Below, one piece after another: positions 32,574-44,725 of a stretch of 64,000 nucleotides of DNA (positions are counted from its first letter, which is position 1; the number at the start of each line of letters is the position of its first letter). The translations under genes were made by a program, and so were the position numbers. The notes below the pieces were generated by a model. It worked only from the letters and a program-made list of their open reading frames with translations, was not told the origin of the DNA and made no database searches. The stretch lies in NCBI RefSeq assembly GCF_000344685.1, contig NW_006920427.1, positions 226,539-290,538 of the forward strand, read 5' to 3'. The DNA comes from Gloeophyllum trabeum ATCC 11539 (lineage: Eukaryota; Basidiomycota; Agaricomycetes; Gloeophyllales; Gloeophyllaceae).

Positions 32574-34433
32574 CTGTTTTAGTAGTGAGCGTCTCCCCTG
32601 CGTTTCGCTCGTCCGCGTGACACGCTAAACACTGATGCGGGGTAATCTCCTCTCGATCTTGCCATTTACCGCCATTGCCATTCGTTCTAGGAAACACGGC
32701 TTGCATGGAATATCTTTGACCAGCCCAGCCGTAACGAGCAGCGGCCGAAACCATTCTGTCCGATCGGACTCCCGACCTTTTAATTATTCTTCCACGGAGT
32801 TCTACTGTACTTGTCTATACTACAACCGGGTCTAGCTGCCTGTCTGATTGGCCTCTAAAGCCAAGTGGAGGAAATGCGGGGAAGGAACGTAGGGCGTGCT
32901 CGTATAGGCCGTCTTGTCGAGCACGCTGCGAGCAGATATCAAATCGAATCATACATACCGTCAAGGCCTCGCCAATTATACCTCCCAGCACGTCAGAGTT
33001 CAACGAGAACTTCCTGATGCACGGTGTTCTTGAGACGCCGGCCAAAGCCCATATCCAGTCCGCGATCCACGCTAGGGCTATCTTAAGCCCCTCCTGGAAG
33101 TGTTTCTGTGGTAGTGTGACCGAGATATGAATGTCGCAGCACCATAGAGGACATAGAGAACCAAGCGAGGTGGACTGTGTTTGCGAGAAGCAGGAGCGTC
33201 ATAGGCGATCAGGGCAGGTGATTTAAGAAGTCTGGGGAAGGGGAAGCACGAGAACGCCCTCCGTCGGAGGCCAAGGCGCCACGGAACCCAATCAGCCTCC
33301 GAGCATTGCGTCCGCCACGGGCACATCGTTGGCTCAAAGTGAGCGCGACGACGGCGGGGGGGCGTGCACCAGTGCGCCTCCCCGCGCTGCCAGCCAATTG
33401 CGAGCGTGATATCGACGGCTTTCGTGTGGGGTAAGAGCGGTCCTCCGTCTTGCCCCACCTGTGAGTCGCCTGGATAAAAGCAAGAGCGAGCCGGCACGTA
33501 CGAGACTATTAGGACTGGACGGCGCACCTAGGAGTGGGCGGGCGCAGAGCGGTCATGGGTTGCGTCCAAGCTCGCCTCGTCGCCCATCGGTTCCGCAGTG
33601 TATGCCATCCGACAGGGGCTTGCACTGCTTGCATGGACATAGGCTGAAAATGGGAATTGTCGGAAAACAGAGGGGCGTCCGTCGATCGATACGTCGGAAA
33701 TGGTATGTACGAAACGAGTCGGACCCAGGGACAGCTTGTAATTGGGCACTACCGATTTAGATGTACGGCCGTTGATGAATCCCTTGCTCGAAGCTGACAC
33801 CATGCACAACCCACCTGTGCATTGAACAGCTGAAAACTTACTTCTGTCAAGGTTGCCAATATTGCAATATTGAAGCTGTCGAGTCAGCCGGTCTTACGAA
33901 CGTGGGGATTCAGAGGAAAGCTTAAGGACGACAGGATGCGCGTGCCCCTCCGAGTCATAGTGCACAAGTACAAAACTTTTCCTTGTCGCCGATGTGTTAG
34001 ACTCCTATCACAATATCATGAGGACCGGTCGCAGCCTGGTAGCTAAGTGGTCTCGAGTCTCCGAGACACTCGAGCATCGAGGAGCCCACGCAGACGACAT
34101 ACTTGAAGACGCTTAACGTGTTCTGAATACGGAGTACAGTTGGTCTTTAACCACTTTCTTTGAACAGGGTTTTTGCAGTGCTTTGGATGTACCACGAGAT
34201 TACAGCTGTTTTGTAATTGCGAGTCATAGGTGCAAGTACTAGTAATGAGGGGCATATACGGGGCAGGGGTCGCAACAAGCCTTGAGTTATAAAAGACCTT
34301 GCATTGCACTTGATCGGAGTATCGAACTGCTCGATCCGACTGCATACCAGTGCCACTAAGTACTGGAGACATATGACGGAGCAAACAGTCAAGAGGATGC
34401 TAACATCGAAATTTGGTAATATCCGAGCGAGCC
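32574..34433. other. Intergenic, no supported gene
   Basis: 1.9 kb. Frames of 90-150 codons exist on the minus strand (33078-33527 and 33528-33809), but they carry no motif, no coherent splice extension and overlap other frames, so I do not call them. Confidence 0.45.
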
Positions 34434-35152
34434 TTACTCGTCGACTCGACTCTCGCCCGTGCGGACATGCTCGAGAACGAGGTTCACCTCACGTTCCGAT
34501 ATCTGCGTCAAGTGGTCCACCCGCATATTGTGCTTGGAGGCCCTGTCGAAATCTACGAGTCGTAGATCATACGTGCGGCGCGAGTGAGGAGAAGGCCAGG
34601 TGGCGATGGCGGGGCCAATAGGACGTCGTTGTAGCACAGGGCTGGGTTACGGACACCCATCTGCGCTATATCCCTAACCGCGCCCCAGAGATCGTCCTTG
34701 ATTTTTTGCGGGATCGGCTCGCCGAGCGGAAGCTTGTCTCCGAGGCGTTCCAGGAGGACGATAGATATGGGCAGCTTCGTCGTGCCGCGCCGCTTCCAGG
34801 AGAGCACGTCGACTCGCGGGGGAAGCTCTGCGAGGAAGCGCCCGTAGCAGCGCGGGATGCTCACGCCCTGCAGACACTCATCAAGCTCTTCGTAGACCCA
34901 TGCTTCCTTCGCCAGTTCGTCGCAGCGGTCGCGGCTGGTCACTTTCACAACGAGTGGTGGAACCTTGGCTGGTACCGAGCAGTAAGACACACTGACGGCG
35001 TACACACAGCCGATGCGGCCTGCGCCAAGCTGGTCTGCGATGGACATGTCCAGCACGCCGTCGGCTGGGGGTGACAGGGCTGATGGTGGCCGCTCTGGCA
35101 ATGTAGCTTGCAAGCCGGGTCCGGTCGTGTGGAAACAGACACCATCTTGCAT
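34434..35152 (-). pseudogene. Protein-kinase-like gene, second broken copy
   Basis: Minus-strand relative of the broken gene at 4593-5259. From ATG 35150-35152 it reads DQLGAGRIGCVYAV, the lysine strand PPLVVKVTSRDRCDELAKEA, YEELDECLQGVSIPRCYGRF, LERLGDKLPLGEPIPQ and KDDLWGAVRDIAQMG. The catalytic loop is damaged: the HxD expected from the sister copy (HNDLRYDN) reads RNPALCYND. A one-base frame slip near 34590-34597, again in the Pro/Ser-rich linker, separates this from LRLVDFDRASKHN and the tail ending at TAA 34434-34436. The N-terminal half is continuous, unlike the first copy, which has a nonsense codon. A base-calling error could explain the slip but not the altered catalytic loop. Confidence 0.6.
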
Positions 35153-35820
35153 TTCAGAAGGAGCGGAAGTGAACACGAGAGGTACTGCCCGTCCTTCGTG
35201 ATCCTTTGCTAAGCCGTGGACTACCAGGGTGCTTATAGCATTTTGGAGCTGAAATTGGTGTTATCGCCTGCGTCGTCTGAATGGTAGTCTAAGTGCGTAC
35301 CAGGAATAATGACTCTCGAATCATACTTGTCTGCAGAGACGCAAGCAGGGACCCACAACGCAGGTGCGCAGCTTCTTTTACGTACTCCCAGTAGTTTAAC
35401 CTGGACGCCTCCGGGAGTGTCTGGAAAGTCCCTTGCAGACATTACAGGCGAGCCCCGAAGACGTCCAAGAAATATGCCTTCGACATGATGGATCCAAATT
35501 TTCAAGCAAGCGGGAACCGTCGAATCCTGTAGGTAGGAGCTGGTAGAGTCCTGCCGCGGTAAAATCCGGCCCGCATACCGGCCCGCGGGCGGGGGAAGCA
35601 GCTACGGTACTTGCAAACTAAAAACTCCAAACCAGCACCGTATGAAGGTGAAGCTCAAGGATCATGCGAAATTAAGACCCGCTAATATAACTTACAGCGC
35701 TCAGAGTCAAAGATAGCAGCAGGCTCCCATCTGCTTGTCCTTCCGATGTCGATGGCTTATCTTATCTGGGTCTGCACGGCTCACGACAGGCCTCCAGCAG
35801 CATACTGAGCCAGCACTGGA
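35153..35820. other. Intergenic, probable amidase promoter
   Basis: 668 bp with a GC-rich palindromic patch around 35565-35600 (CCGGCCCGCATACCGGCCCG). No gene seen. Confidence 0.4.
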
Positions 35821-37920
35821 ATGAGCTCTTCCAATCTTCCAGCCTCGCAGCATGCAGGCGATGCGTATCCCGACCTGTACGAGGCGGGGATTCCCGAGCT
35901 CCAGGACGGTCTAGCGAACGGTCGATTCACAAGCGTCGACCTCGTCAAGGTGAGTACTCGTATACCCTGATGGAATGTGGCCGAGCTTAATCCCGTCGCC
36001 AGGCCTACCTAGCTAGGGTTGATGAGGTTAACCTGAAGGGACCGGCCTTGCGAGCGGTCATCGAGACAAATCCGAGTGCCCTAGCGCAGGCAGCGGATTT
36101 GGACAGGGAAAGGAAAGAGAAGGGCTCTCGCGGGCCCCTTCATGGTATACCCATCTTACTCAAGGACAACATAGCGACCCTGCACAGCGAGGGTATGTAG
36201 CAGTCCCTTGCCCGTAGAAGTCGCATTCACGGTTAGGTTCCCTAACGCAGGCATGAACACCACTGCAGGTAAATCCACGCCTCAAAGCAAATAGCTGACT
36301 GCCATACGATACTAATCCATATTCCTCACAAGGGTCCTACGCCCTCCTCGGCTCAGTCGTCCCCCGCGACGCCGCCGTCGCCGCCAAGTTGCGCACAGCA
36401 GGCGCCATCCTCCTCGGCAAAACCAACATGTCCGAGTGGGCCAACTTCCGCGGGCAGGTCCCCTCCGGCTTCAGCGGGCGCGGGGGACAATGCACGTGCC
36501 CATACTACCCGCTCGTCGACCCCTCCGGCTCGAGCTCGGGCAGCGGCGTCGCCGCCGCTATCGGCCTCGCGGCGGGGACGCTGGGAACGGAGACGGACGG
36601 GAGCATTACCAGCCCGGGGAGTAGGAACAATGTGGTGGGCGTGAAGCCCACTGTCGGGCTCACGTCCAGAGCCGGTGGTATGCGCTCCTCCGAAATCCTG
36701 CCACCTCCCGCTCCGATGTGACTGATCATGTCGGGGCTCTGCAGTGATACCCATATCCTCGCACCAGGACAGCGTCGGGCCGATGACGCGCACCGTGACC
36801 GACGCCGCCATCCTCCTCAGCGCGATCGCAGGGCCCGACCCGCGGGACACCTACACCCTCGCGCAGCCCGAGCCCATGCCGGACTACACCGCCGCCCTCC
36901 GCGCAGACGCCCTGAAGGGCGTGCGGCTGGGCGTACCCCGGTCGTTCGCCGCGCGGCCGAACGAGGAGGCGGAGCCGCAGGCGCATATCGTGAGGGCGTT
37001 CGATGCGGCGCTGGAGGTGATCAGGGGCCTGGGCGCGGAGGTCGTGGACCCGGCGGAGTTCCCGCATGCGGAGGCGGTGAAGGCGGGGAGGGATGATGAG
37101 CTGTATGTGATGACCGTCGATCTGAAGGTGTGCTGCCCGTCCTTGCGCTCGGTGGACTCGGGACGACCCTCGTGTGATGATAGGTGGACTTGAACAAGTA
37201 CCTCGCAGAGCTGGTGGAGGTCCCCACGGGCGTGAGGGACCTCGCGGACCTGATCAAGTTCAACGAGGAGCACGCGGAGCAGGAGCTCCCCGCGCCGTAC
37301 TGGACCGACCAGTCGCGGTGCGTCTGCGTTTATGATCATTTGATTCCCGCCGCTCACGAGCAACACCCAGGTTCATCCAAGCGCAGTCCCTAGAAGCAGA
37401 CGAGAAGTACGAGAAGATGGTCGACGCGAACTACGAGCTCGGCCGGGCGAGGGGCATCGACGCGACGCTGCAGAAGTATAACCTGGACGCGATCGTCCTG
37501 CCTACCCACGGCAAGTACACTCCGCCTTGACCCTTCTGCGTCACCTTCCACTCATAAAAAATATCACAGGCTTCGCCTCGATGCCCCCTGCGATAGCGGG
37601 GTACCCTCTCATAACCGGTACGCCCCCTTTCCCCATCCTATCTCTTCACCACAAGAGTACAGTGTACCCATCGGCCCATGCTGCATATAGTTCCCCTCGG
37701 ATTCCAACCGGACGACCTCGAACCCGCCGCCGCAGAACCCGTCCGCAAACACGGGCCCGGCGTACCCTTCGGGCTCGCGTTCATGGGCACGGCGTGGAGC
37801 GAGGCGAAGCTGCTGGGGTACGCGTATGCTTTTGAGCAGGCGACGCAGGCTCGGCTGATGAGAAGGGCGTACGAGGAGGCTGTACCGAAGACTCAGCTAG
37901 CGGATGTCGTTGGTAGATAA
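35821..37920 (+). CDS. Amidase-signature family amidohydrolase
   Basis: Hydrolyses an amide bond; substrate unknown. ATG 35821 begins MSSSNLPASQHAGDAYPDLY. The amidase-signature elements follow: LHGIPILLKDNI with the catalytic Lys (about 36145-36175), DPSGSSSGSGVAAAIGLAAG with the cis-Ser and nucleophile region (about 36515-36580), GTLGTETDGSITSPGSRNNV, GVKPTVGLTSRAG and ISSHQDSVGPMTRTVTDAAI. The C-terminal half reads VDLNKYLAELVEVPTGVRDL, DAIVLPTHG, FASMPPAIAGYPLI and PFGLAFMGTAWSEAKLLGYA to TAA 37918-37920. About 550 residues, eight or more introns. No signal peptide, so probably cytosolic. All catalytic residues appear present. Fungal genes of this type are often annotated GatA-like, but no GatB/GatC partner is nearby. 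Confidence 0.92.
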
Positions 37921-38222
37921 TCGAACGAAGCGGTGTGGATGCTTGGAGGGTGTCTAATGATTATGATTGTCTCGTCAAAGGGGGTATGTACGTATATCGC
38001 AGGACGTACAATGATCGTCAAATATGGATACATTATAATGATACACGACGAAGGTCCTTCAGGGTAGTCTATAAATGTGTAGGTGGGGAATGAAGAACCA
38101 AACACGGTGCGTACAAGTGACCCGTGTGGGGATAAATAAAATGGCGACTTCCGATGACTGAAGCCTATAGAAATAGGAATGAAACAGTCCGAATAAACCC
38201 AAGCTGACGTGAAGGAGACCCA
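37921..38222. other. Intergenic 3' region
   Basis: 302 bp between the amidase stop and the small secreted candidate, convergent. Nothing recognised. Confidence 0.4.
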
Positions 38223-38429
38223 TTACGGGTGCGGTCGGCGGCGGCGACGGGGGTGTCGAGACGGACTTGGCGAACCCTCACTGCTTTGCTCCGGGTTCCG
38301 TGCATGGAGTGGTGGACGCTGCAGACGCCCCGATGGGATCGCCAGCGCGGGAGCTATGGGTTGGGCATGCGCATGGAAGAGCATGGTGAAGAGCGAAAGA
38401 AAGGCAGGAATGAATATGATGGTCCTCAT
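38223..38429 (-). CDS. Candidate small secreted Arg-rich protein, 68 residues
   Basis: A single-exon frame from ATG 38427-38429 to TAA 38223-38225. The first 20 or so residues form a convincing signal peptide (MRTIIFIPAFLSLFTMLFHA, then HAQ). The mature part is Pro/Ser-rich and ends in an arginine run (HPRRRRRPHP). No cysteines, so it is not a typical disulphide-bonded effector. It could be a chance frame in GC-rich DNA, as there is no intron or homologue to support it. It lies convergent to the amidase gene. Confidence 0.35.
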   Translation of the reverse strand: MRTIIFIPAFLSLFTMLFHAHAQPIAPALAIPSGRLQRPPLHARNPEQSSEGSPSPSRHPRRRRRPHP

Positions 38430-39725
38430 CGTCGGGGGTGGTATAAGGACTAAGAGGGACACCCGCTGTCAGAACGCACGGATACGATCGGGCGGGAAGC
38501 TACATTTGCTCACCTAGTGCTCTGAAGTCCTGTCGATCAGCGGGAGCTGAGAGGTATAATCGCCGCGCTCAAGCAAACGCTCGAAGAATGCAGAAACTTG
38601 AGATGAAAGGAAGCGCCGTATGTTTCTTATAACGCAAGACGAGCCGCACGGTGGAAAGTAGACCACGCTCGGCGAGGGCGAGACAAAATTACAATATGTT
38701 TCAACGCGCCCAGGAACGAGCGGTGTGCCAGTCTATTCCCAGCACTCCAGCTCGCGGTGCCGGGTGGGTGAAACGGCCGAGAATGAATTGGGCGAATTTT
38801 TGAATACCGGCCAAGCACTGGCCAGCCTTTTATACAGGAGTGATGACTAGAGATTATCAGGGATCAGTCCGGTCAACGGCTAACATGCTTGTAAAGAGAC
38901 GTTTTAATCGTCATCGAGCCAGCAGGGTGTTCGCATATCGTCCTCGTGGTGAGCGTGTTGAGGGGGAGGTCGTGTGTAGTAATGACCGAGAGGGTTACAT
39001 ATTTAGACTGCAGACGGTGTTTCCGAAGCTTCGCCTTGCCAAGGGAAGACATGCAAAAGATGGGTTCATATTGGGTTCATAGCTAGAGTTGCGTCGACTT
39101 GGGAGAGACACTTGGGAGACTAGAGGAATCAATGGGAGCAAAGGAGCCTCGTTCGAATGGCGGCCTGTGCGTACGAAAGTGGGCGATATTCCACTCTTCG
39201 TTCACCTGGCCCATCACACGTGCCGGAGCTCGCCTCGAATCGTCACCCTAAGAAAGTCCAGGCATATACAGGCGCAGGAAAGATGACGATGGCTCCCACA
39301 AGACAGAGTCCCCAGTCCAGCAGACGAAAATCCATCAAAAACAGCAGCTTTGATTTTAGACCAACAGGCTGGCACTTGAGCGGAGTAACCGTAGCGGTGG
39401 TGGACACGATGACAACCGCCGCGCCTTGATGATTAAACATTCTCCATACTGGACGAAAGTAAGACGATGAAAAAGACGACGTAGACCTGTTATCCGACGT
39501 CGACGACAGTGAGCACGACGGACTGAGGAATGAGGACTCGGCTAGGCTATGGAAGCTGCTATGGACCTGGTTTCCGACGCGACGTCAGATCGACTTCGAG
39601 CTCCGCCACCCACCGGCGCTGCATCTAACCTGCGACAACGACGTCGAGCTTGTAATACTTCCTAGCCTTCCTGCATACTTCTATACACTATCGGGACGCA
39701 GACTGTTGGAGGTTGAAACACCAAA
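38430..39725. other. Intergenic, no gene recognised
   Basis: 1.3 kb with a TATA-like CTTTTATACAG near 38826-38836 that does not lead to a recognisable gene. Confidence 0.4.
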
Positions 39726-41081
39726 ATGACAAAACACAGCAAGAACAACACCGCGTCCTCCGTGTTCTCATACGCGGAGTACAAGAAACTGGACTATGGG
39801 ACGAAACGGGTACGTCGATCTTAACGCCCTCTGCATAGCCGAGATGACAGACGTTGAGTAGCAACGGTTAGGAAATGAATCGATGCGCCGCTTCGATGCG
39901 TGCTCGCTATGCTTGCAGCGCGTGCGGGACCCCGTAGCCTGCAGTCAAGGGCACCTCTTTTGCAAGGAATGCGTCTACACGGATCTACGTACGTCTTTCA
40001 GTGCCATCTATTGGAGAACCTAGGTGATGGACTGTGCGGGTATGCAGTGACGCAGAAGAAAGACATAAAGAGACAGAAGGAGCGGCTGGAGCAGATGAAA
40101 CGCGAGGCGGAAGAGGAGAGGGAGAGGGCGAAGGAGGCTGCGCGGGAGCGGGTCCTACTGGAGTTTGAGAAGGGTCAGTTGGGCTTGGGCAAGTCGTCCT
40201 TGACCGGCCTCACTACATCATCGAAGGATGACACGAAAGAGCGTACGTAGTTGCCAGCCTTCTATCCTAAGTCGCAACTCACAGTTTGACCTACGCCAGC
40301 CCGGGGAGTGAAGCGGAAGTTTGAGTTCGATGCATCGACGGTGGATACGCTCACCCGCGAAGCCGAGGAGGCTGCTCTCCGACAGATAGAGCGCGAGCAG
40401 GTGGAGCGTCTGCGCGCCAAACTCCCCGACTTCTGGTTGCCTTCGCTGACGCCTACGTACACGAGCCGCGAGCTTCCGAGCTCTTTCAAAGACATCAAGA
40501 TACAGACGACGTGTAGAGGCGGGGAGCCAGCACATCCCTTATCGTATGTCTAACTTTCCTAGTACGGCCGCGCTGCTGCTGATTGTGTTTAAACAGCCTG
40601 AAGAACCTGGTCCCCGTACAATTCACGTTCTTGGAACGGAAGAGTACTGCACAGTCTGTGGCATCCACGCCGGCATCCACGTCGACTGTATCGGACAGCG
40701 CCAAACCGAAAGGCGAGGAGAATGCCGAGGCGATATGCCCATCATGTAAAAAGACGCTATCGAATAGCATCATCATGTTCCGTGCGTTGAAGGTTCCCTC
40801 CCTTATTTTCGTAAGGAACTGAGTAGGTCTCGTCTTGTAGTCATGAAGCCCTGCTCGCACGTCGTCTGCAAAACATGTACAGAGTCCCTCATTCGGCCCT
40901 CAAAGCAATGCGTGGTCTGCGATAAGGAGCTGGGTGAGAAGGATATCATAGAATTAAAGCGGGAAGGTAAGTAGCCACTCTTCTCAGACCACTCCATGCT
41001 TAGCGGCACTCTGCAGGAACGGGTTTCGCAGGTGGCGGCATCGCCGAGACGAGGAAGTCTGGCATAGCCTTTCAGGGATAG
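39726..41081 (+). CDS. NOSIP-like RING/U-box protein
   Basis: Homologue of nitric oxide synthase-interacting protein, a predicted ubiquitin ligase also found in splicing complexes. ATG 39726 starts MTKHSKNNTASSVFSYAEYK. An N-terminal zinc-finger-like U-box follows (CSLCLQRVRDPVACSQGHLF, CKECVYTDL), then a coiled coil rich in Glu/Arg/Lys (about 40060-40190), the block REAEEAALRQIEREQVERLR, PDFWLPSLTPTYT and VPVQFTFLERK. A C-terminal RING-type domain reads CPSCKKTLSNSIIMF, then MKPCSHVVCKTCTESL and SKQCVVCDKELGEKDIIELK. It ends GGIAETRKSGIAFQG at TAG 41079-41081. Six or so short introns. Domain order and length (about 300 residues) match the family. Confidence 0.88.
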
Positions 41082-41562
41082 GTTTCGACCGATCTGCTCT
41101 CGTTGTACGGGTACAGACTTAAAATCTCTGAGCTTTCCCTTGTACCGTTCCCAGTGCGTTAGCTCTGTCATTTCCCTATAGGAATGATGATACCGGTTCG
41201 AGCAGTCCACGTCCCCTTGCTTCGTCGCCAGCCATGTCTCGCTCGCAAGGTTTCCCTGTAGCTGTGCGTCCACCCACCCATGCCCTGAACTCCCGCTCTC
41301 TCGCACTACGCATGTTATAGGGACATCGGTGATATCTCCTTGTTCGGAACTATTGGTCGAGTGCCGTCGGTGACCACCTGCGAATTTATGTGAGGGCGCG
41401 TCATGTAATATAGCAGGACACGTGCCGGCGTGCGTCCTGTTTCCGGCTTTCTCGTACTCTCCTCTTTGCCTGTCATTCGCCCTAATCGTGCTCAGATCCG
41501 ACTGCTGGCATCGAGTGCACACGTCTGGCATCGTCAAGGCTGCGTGACCGCAGGATCGCATC
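41082..41562. other. Intergenic, no gene recognised
   Basis: 481 bp. A long minus-strand frame crosses it (40803-41606) but is mostly the shadow of the NOSIP-like 3' end. Confidence 0.4.
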
Positions 41563-42856
41563 ATGGATTGGGGGCTCTCGGACAATGCCCAAATCCCAGT
41601 ACTCACGTTGCCCTACGAGCTCCTCCGCGCAATCTTTGCCTTCCTAGGAGACCCAAGTCGCTAACTCGTAGTCTGTCGAGCTTTCTACGAGGCAGCCTAC
41701 CCACGTTTATCGGACGATTATCATCGATGAAAGGCCCGACGAAAGGGGCCGTCGTAGGCGTGGACCGCTCGACACGCTTGCGGCGCACCCGCATCCTAGG
41801 GTTCATGTTCACCATGTGCGTCTAGGTGTCATCAAGTCAACATATTCTCCGAGTCTGTTCTGATATGTTTTCCCTTTACCCCCGTGTCCTAAAGACGGCT
41901 CCGTAGGGGGATATGTACACTCGGACTTCATTCGGTCCTCTGAGCTTTCCAAACTCCCGACTCTCACTACATATATCTTGAAGATATGCTACAAGTTGGA
42001 CATCCCACTTTTTCCAACTCTCGGTTTCGGTCCGTTTACGCCGACAGCGTGTTCACTGAAGCCTTGCGCGCGCTTGCTGCCTGCTCGATGTTGTCCTTTG
42101 TCCGTTTGGACCCATACTCCGCTACTTGGCTGAACGCTGTTCACATTCCTATGCTGGAACTTCTCAGCAACATAACGGCCCTGACGAGTGTGGCCTTTGG
42201 CGAAGTCGATGAGCACTTCTTTGTAGGCGTCGCAGCATGGTCGAAAATGGCACCTGCTGTCCGTGAGCTGGATATCATGGTACGTCCTCCCGTTGAATAA
42301 CATGGCACATTATTTTACATCTAATGTCCTACGGTATTATCGAGAGTGTGCCTGCAGGTCTGGCTCCAGCAGCAAGGGACCTGTCCAACATAACCCACCT
42401 TACACTGGGCTGCATGACACGGATTTCTCTCTACGGGTTGTCACGGATGCTGCAGGGCTTGCAACAGTTGGAGGCTCTCCTTGGGCGTATGCTACAACGG
42501 ACATGGAGGGTCTGACGATGTGCGCACCTCCCGCCCCAGCTTCTTACAACCACTCAGCGACAAACTGATCTTTACCTAGCCTTCCGTTCCACTTGAAGGT
42601 GAAGCTGACCTACGGTCACCTACCGAGGCTTCGTCTTCTGACGGTCTACGCCAGCGTCCAAAGTCTCCCCTATTTCCTATCCTTCCTAAAGCCACTCTTC
42701 TCCTGCTCCCCTCTGCAGCAACTTCAGCTCGTCTATCACCTGGACGCTATGTCAGATCGCCGTCGCAAGAGTATTCGCGTGAGCGTTCGAAGCGCATTGA
42801 TCGGCTTCGTCGGAGAAAACAAGGAAACGATTTTCCGAATCCCACTTCTCGCATGA
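41563..42856 (+). pseudogene. F-box/LRR-like family member, disrupted
   Basis: From ATG 41563 the frame reads VLTLPYELLRAIFAFLGDPS, the F-box-like start seen in three minus-strand paralogues at 51-58 kb. A TAA follows at once at 41662-41664, just before LVVCRAFYEAAYPRL. A frame slip near 41709 is needed to reach RTIIIDERPDERGRRRRGPL and HPRVHVHHVRLG. The paralogues have none of these lesions. Downstream the body is conserved: HSDFIRSSELSKLPTLTTYI, MLELLSNITALTSVAFGEVD, ITHLTLGCMTRISLYGLSRM, LQGLQQLEAL, and a C-terminal region with LIGFVGENKETIFRIP. The introns are still present, so it is not a retrocopy. Confidence 0.65.
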
Positions 42857-43017
42857 GTAGTCAAGACGTATGGGTTGACTTTATCAAAGAAAACAGGGAA
42901 ACGATCACCGGGATCCTGAAAGGATCCACCGGTTGTAACGCAGTGGTTGACTTCATCGAAGAAAACAGGGAAATGATTATGCGGATCCTGCGGATCCGGC
43001 TCGATAATGATAGAGTT
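42800..43017 (+). repeat. Imperfect tandem triplication of a F(V/I).ENRE.I coding unit
   Basis: Three units of about 70 bp at 42808-42845, 42876-42925 and 42947-42995 each read [VD]F[VI].EN[KR]E.I..I. The first closes the F-box-family pseudogene. The other two form a separate 58-codon frame from ATG 42853 to a TAA near 43029. GGATCC-type motifs recur between units. Confidence 0.6.
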
Positions 43018-44725
43018 GCAATAAAATAAAATAAAAAGAAAAAGAAAAAAGAAAGATTGGGACTGGCTCAGAGAGCCATGTGGCAGTTGTGGCTTTGAGG
43101 CCCTTGGGACCGAAATCTGCGTTACTCTCGGGCCTATGCTCCACAAATCGCCCTCAGAGCCCCGAAGTAGGAACAAAGCAGCTAGTGAGTGACTGATTGC
43201 ATGTTTTACCGTAAAATCCGAGTGTAAATACTACTAAAATCGAATTTGTCCGGCCCCTCCGGGGCCATACTAATACTCAACCCATCCATCGTTCTCTGAG
43301 ATATATCTCCTATAAAATGGCAGCTGAAACCATGAGAAAGTCTACAGCTAGGCCATGCATATTTTCTGAAGGCAATTCAAGCCCAAAATACTGTAATTCT
43401 TCAATTTAGGGTGCTCCGGGGCAAGTGACTTCTTATATCGAACATTCAAAGCAAACACCACTCCCCCACAATTCCACAAAAGAGGTTTAGCATTGAATCT
43501 GTAGTTTGCACGCTTTCCCCCCTCCACACCGCCTTACAAGGTCTGAATTACTGCGGATATCTGTAAATGTGGTGACACCCAGTCAGGCCAACTGCGCAGA
43601 GGATATTTCATTAAAAATAATTCTGTAAATCTACTGCTGTGAACTGTCTAACTGCTGCTGAGTGCAGAACACTTAGCATTCACTGCTCCATAAAAACTCT
43701 GCATGGACATCAAGGTCTGTTGGTATGATTTGGGGTAATGGATATCAAGCCGCATCTACCTTCATATATATGGTCTCAAGTATACAGTACACACAGGTAT
43801 TTTACCTATTGTACTCGCGTACGGGAGCTCGTCCGACACCTGTCATGGCAGGCACAAATCGAGTTCTCGGGGAGAGCCACAGCAGCCGTTGCGGCGCCTC
43901 TGGCACAGCCACTCGATAACTCGTTGAGTTTGGTAGGTTCGTCCCACGAAATGGCACAGCCACTCGATATTGATATCGAGCAACCATATGCGTAACCTCC
44001 CGCGGATCCTGAAGGAACCCACCTCCTCCTGGCTAGAACATGTTTGGTCGGAGTACACTATCCACGCGTGTCTTTCAGTTGGCCTGAGGAAGGTGAGACG
44101 GCCGAGCCCACGTGAGCAGCAATACGCTCAGCTGCTCGTTCTTCAATATTGGCTGCTTTGGAGATCCGAGATCCGCCATGGGCAGTCAGTGCCATGTCGA
44201 ATGGTCGTACCTACTCCTGTAGATGAGGAAGCAACTATGGGTTGCTGTCGCCCTGTGTATTTGTTGACTCGTAATGATGTTGAAGCATTCTTGAACAGAT
44301 CTAACCGTTAAGGCGCATATAGACAGTGTACATTGATCTGCGCCGGGAAGCCGCGTTTGGGGCTGATGCAGTACCGCCGGTTCTGGACGTAGCACGGCGC
44401 GACCTTCCACGAGAGGCGGCAGTGCTGCATGATGGACGTCAAGACAGAGGGGGGCGAGAGGTTTACTCGTTCGAACCAGTAGGGGCGACAACGGGAGAGG
44501 CTCTGCTAGGTATACTGCAGAACCGTAACCTTACGCGCAATGGCAGTCGCGGGAAGAAAGGAGGACGAGGCATGTCGGCAGATCTATCATGCTTTCTCAG
44601 CCTGATCTGCCTAAGAATACAGGTAGACGTCAGAGGCGAGTCAGATGCAAAGGCTATAAAGCCGCTGTCCCCACAGACACGGACGGGTGTGCCGTACCAG
44701 TCTCCTCGCGAACTTGAACGACAGT
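43018..44725. other. Intergenic, low-complexity and repeat fragments
   Basis: 1.7 kb. It opens with an A-rich tract (43018-43055, AATAAAATAAAATAAAAAGA-like). An 18-bp direct repeat, TGGCACAGCCACTCGATA, occurs at 43901-43918 and 43952-43969. Some coding-like GC-rich sequence at 44330-44490 has no frame I can support. Confidence 0.45.

Noticed and set aside
33078..33809. Two minus-strand frames of 149 and 93 codons
   Set aside because: No recognisable domain, no start with supportive context and no coherent splicing between them.
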